NCBI GenBank assembly: GCA_005888335.1
Contig: VAWY01000068.1
Location: 17,606 to 81,605, forward strand
Reading direction: 5' to 3'
DNA length: 64,000 nt
DNA from: Actinomycetota bacterium
Lineage (GTDB): Bacteria; Actinomycetota; Thermoleophilia; Solirubrobacterales; Solirubrobacteraceae
Below, in pieces: positions 61,966 to 64,000 of the stretch (its first letter is position 1; each line of letters begins with the position of its first letter). The position numbers and the translations under genes are program-made. The notes under the pieces were generated by a model. That model ran no database searches and was not told the origin of the DNA. It saw nothing but the letters and a program-made list of their open reading frames with translations.

Positions 61966-62334
61966 ATGACGGATCGTGATGCGATCCTCGACGCATTGCG
62001 CGACGTCCACGACCCGTGCTGCGCCGAGCGCGGGGTGAGCGTCGTCGACATGGGGATCGTCGAGGACGTCCGCGTTGACGGCTCGCACGTCGAGGTCGAC
62101 CTCGTGCTGACCAGCGGGTGGTGCCCGTTCGTCGCGACGATGTCCGACGCGATCCCCGACCGGCTCAGGCGCCTCGAGGGCGTCGAGAGCGTCGACGTCC
62201 AGGTCGTCTGGGACCCGGTCTGGACGATGGACCGCCTGTCCGACTCGGCGCGCGAGAAGCTCGTCCTGCCGCTCGACGAGCTCTTGCCCTACCGCGAGCG
62301 GCGACTCCGCGAGAGCACAGGAGCTGAGCGATGA
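61966..62334 (+). CDS. DUF59/MIP18-family metal-sulfur cluster assembly protein
   Basis: 122 aa from ATG 61966, or 139 aa if translation begins at the element's ATG (61915). ILDALRDVHDPCCAERGVSV and VDMGIVEDVRVDGSHVEVDL are the DUF59 pattern (PaaD/SufT-like); CPFVATMSDAIPDRLRRLEG and VESVDVQVVWDPVWTMDRLS complete the domain. Conserved Cys residues are in DPCCAE and GWCPF. Proteins of this type assist iron-sulfur or metal-site assembly. ATGA overlap with the amidohydrolase gene. Confidence 0.88.
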   Translation: MTDRDAILDALRDVHDPCCAERGVSVVDMGIVEDVRVDGSHVEVDLVLTSGWCPFVATMSDAIPDRLRRLEGVESVDVQVVWDPVWTMDRLSDSAREKLVLPLDELLPYRERRLRESTGAER

Positions 62335-63371
62335 CCACGGTGCAGAGCGCGCCGGCCGGAGCGGCCGGGCGCGAGCGCAAGGTGCCGGCGTTCGTCTTCG
62401 ACGGCGTCTGCCACATCTTCAATTTCGACGCGTCGAACGTCCTCGGCACGCCCGGCGAGATGTTCCGCCAGCACCTCTACGCCTTCCACACGCTGCTCAC
62501 CAAGGAGGGCGAGCGCGTGATGTCGCCCGAGGAGTACCTGCGCGAGTGGTCGGTCGACGAGGTCTACGAGATGGTCATCGAGCAGTCCGACACGGACATG
62601 ATCGCCGCAATGCCGCTGCCGCTGACCGACCTGTTCCGCGACGGCCTCTCGCCATGGGAGAAGTGCGCGGAGATGGCCGCCAAGCACCCCGACCGCGCGG
62701 TGTTCTGGGGCTCGGTCAACCCGCTCGAGGGCAAGAAGGCGCTCGACCTGATGAAGCGCCAGGTCGAGGACCACGGCGCAAAGGCGTTCAAGTTCTACAA
62801 CGTGCGCTACGACTACGGGCAGCCCTTCCCGTGGCGGATGGACGACCCGCGCGTCGCCTACCCGGTCTTCGAGCAGGCGCAGGAGCTGGGCGTCAACCTC
62901 ATCGGCGTCCACAAGGGCGTGCCGCTCGGGCCGCAGCCGATCGAGCACACGCGCACGTTCGACATGGACGGCGCGGCGGCCAACTTCCCGGACATCAACT
63001 TCGTGATCTTCCACGTCGGCCTGCCCTGGCTCGACGAGGTCCTGTGGCAGATCGTCCGCTATCCCAACCTCTACGCGTCGATCGCCGCGACGGTCAACTT
63101 CATCGCCCGCCAGCCGCGGGTCTTCGCGGAGATCCTCGGCAAGATGCTCTGGTGGTGCGGCGAGGACAAGATCGTCTACGGCGGCGAGTCCCCGATCTGG
63201 CACCCGCGGTGGGCGCTCCAGGAGTTCTGGAACTTCGAGCTGCCGCGCGACCTCGTCGAGGAGCGCGGCTATCCGCCGCTGACCGAGCAGGCGAAGCGCA
63301 AGATCCTCGGCGAGAACCTGGCCCGCCTGCACGGGTTCGACGCCGGTGCCAAGCAGGCCGAGCTGGGCTGA
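62331..63371 (+). CDS. Amidohydrolase-2 family protein
   Basis: 346 aa. Metal-dependent TIM-barrel hydrolase/decarboxylase fold: FVFDGVCHIFNFDASNVLGT at the N-terminus (the usual HxH site reads CHIFN, so one ligand differs), HGAKAFKFYNVRYDYGQPFP, LGVNLIGVHKGVPLGPQPIE, INFVIFHVGLPWLDEVLWQI, DKIVYGGESPIWHPRWALQE. Coupled to the DUF59 gene (ATGA). In actinobacterial propane/soluble diiron monooxygenase clusters (prm/mim) an amidohydrolase, a DUF59 protein and a chaperonin follow the monooxygenase genes; here the pair occurs without a monooxygenase in view. Confidence 0.9.
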   Translation: MTTVQSAPAGAAGRERKVPAFVFDGVCHIFNFDASNVLGTPGEMFRQHLYAFHTLLTKEGERVMSPEEYLREWSVDEVYEMVIEQSDTDMIAAMPLPLTDLFRDGLSPWEKCAEMAAKHPDRAVFWGSVNPLEGKKALDLMKRQVEDHGAKAFKFYNVRYDYGQPFPWRMDDPRVAYPVFEQAQELGVNLIGVHKGVPLGPQPIEHTRTFDMDGAAANFPDINFVIFHVGLPWLDEVLWQIVRYPNLYASIAATVNFIARQPRVFAEILGKMLWWCGEDKIVYGGESPIWHPRWALQEFWNFELPRDLVEERGYPPLTEQAKRKILGENLARLHGFDAGAKQAELG

Positions 63372-63404
63372 CGGTTCCCATTTGTGAACGCTCGCGGCCA
63401 GGAG

Positions 63405-63410
63405 TACCTT
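63405..63410 (+). promoter_or_regulatory. Putative -10 box for a leaderless secreted-hydrolase transcript
   Basis: TACCTT ends 8 nt before the ATG at 63418, the same box and distance as for the hydrolase at 6842. No ribosome-binding sequence. Confidence 0.45.
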
Positions 63411-63417
63411 GCCGGCG

Positions 63418-64000
63418 ATGCGGAGGGGGAGAGCGTTCGCCGTCGCGGTGCTGACGGCACTCGTCGCGGCGGCGCCCGCGGGCGCGACCACGCTGCCGAG
63501 CGCGTTCACGCCCCCGTGTCCGACGTACGGCGACCTGCAGATCTGCTCGGGGGACGTGCCGAGCTTCGACGGCTCGACGCTCGACGTCGACCTGACGCTG
63601 CCGATGCGCGCCACCGGCGCGCGCCACCCGCTGATGATCATGTTGCACGGCTTCGGCAACAACAAGCGCGAGTGGGAGTCGCTGACCAGCGACGGCGACG
63701 GCGCCGACAAGGCGGGCTGGAACAGCCATTGGTTCGCGCAGCACGGCTACTACGTGCTCACGTACACGGCGCGCGGATTCCGCGACGGCTCGACGCCCGC
63801 CTACGCGCCGGCGACGCCGGGCGACGGGTCGCAGAGCTTCCCCGCGCACCCCAACGGCACGATCCACGTCAGACGATCACGTACGGCGGAGCTCCCAACT
63901 CGCTCGGGCCGGGCAGCGGGACCGGCGACCCCAACGGCCCGGCGACGGATCCGATCATCGGCGACATCGTCGCTCCGACGGGGGACTGCCGGACGTCCGA
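63418..64000 (+). pseudogene. Secreted alpha/beta hydrolase-like protein, frameshifted and cut by window edge
   Basis: Signal peptide MRRGRAFAVAVLTALVAAAP-AGA, then DVDLTLPMRATGARHPLMIM, LHGFGNNKREWESLTSDGDG (HGFG oxyanion motif) and YYVLTYTARGFRDGSTPAYA, resembling S15/CocE-type peptidase-acyl hydrolases. The first frame loses coding character after NGTIHV (63870); the frame one base earlier resumes with QTITYGGAPNSLGPGSGTGD and runs to the end of the window (PIIGDIVAPTGDC). A one-base deletion at 63868-63873, genuine or a sequencing error, best explains this. Confidence 0.75.

Overview
The window is about 64 kb of very GC-rich, densely packed bacterial DNA, with many ATGA, GTGA and TAATG overlaps, GTG/TTG starts, leaderless-type -10 boxes next to start codons, a zinc-ribbon S14 and PucR/ECF/GntR regulators. 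Gene content and protein style fit a high-GC actinobacterium, most likely class Thermoleophilia (Solirubrobacterales-like). That assignment is from general resemblance; no 16S gene is present.

Layout. 1-4674: an amine/amino-acid catabolic operon (class III aminotransferase, PucR regulator, saccharopine-dehydrogenase-like protein, alanine dehydrogenase). 4729-27660: the str, S10, spc and alpha ribosomal operons run almost continuously on the + strand (rpsL, rpsG, then fusA, tuf, rpsJ through rplO, secY, adk, map, rpmJ, rpsM, rpsK, rpsD, rpoA, rplQ). A 2.7 kb block (coiled-coil protein, divergent TetR/hydrolase pair with a perfect operator, membrane protein) separates rpsG from fusA, and infA is missing from its usual place. 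L22 and S17 carry N-terminal extensions of about 130 residues, and S3 has an RGG-like tail. 27713-36858: DUF1707 protein, methyltransferase, ECF sigma factor, ArsR-like regulator, truA, surE, ligA, a PBP4-type carboxypeptidase, a patatin and a startless reading frame. 36855-42202: an aminotransferase, a membrane protein and two tandem acyl-CoA synthetases. 42354-44771: a small IF2-N-like protein divergent from a membrane-anchored ECF sigma factor, then tRNA-Pro(CGG). 44791-50942: a GntR-controlled operon with DUF485 protein, SSS symporter, MatB-like synthetase and a fused AccD/AccA-like carboxyltransferase. 51237-60506: an L,D-transpeptidase, then a polar amino-acid ABC transporter divergent from hutH-hutU-hutF-hutI. 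60510-64000: a complex-I-like gene remnant, a small basic protein, a SUMF1-like protein, a DUF59/amidohydrolase pair and a frameshifted secreted hydrolase.

How genes work together. The aminotransferase/Ald pair could recycle pyruvate and alanine. The ABC transporter and Hut enzymes form a histidine uptake and degradation unit as far as N-formylglutamate. The GntR operon looks like a malonate (or related acid) uptake and activation pathway in which a carboxyltransferase takes the place of malonyl-CoA decarboxylase. The DUF59/amidohydrolase pair is of a type usually found beside soluble diiron monooxygenases.

The most unusual features are: (i) a dispersed two-hairpin intergenic element, in about seven copies, that starts at the stop codon of the preceding gene and in several copies encodes a short peptide frame (MTAFGGID-x-ARTSFA) linking one gene to the next; and (ii) an exact 486-bp in-frame tandem duplication, with a single mismatch, inside the SSS symporter gene.
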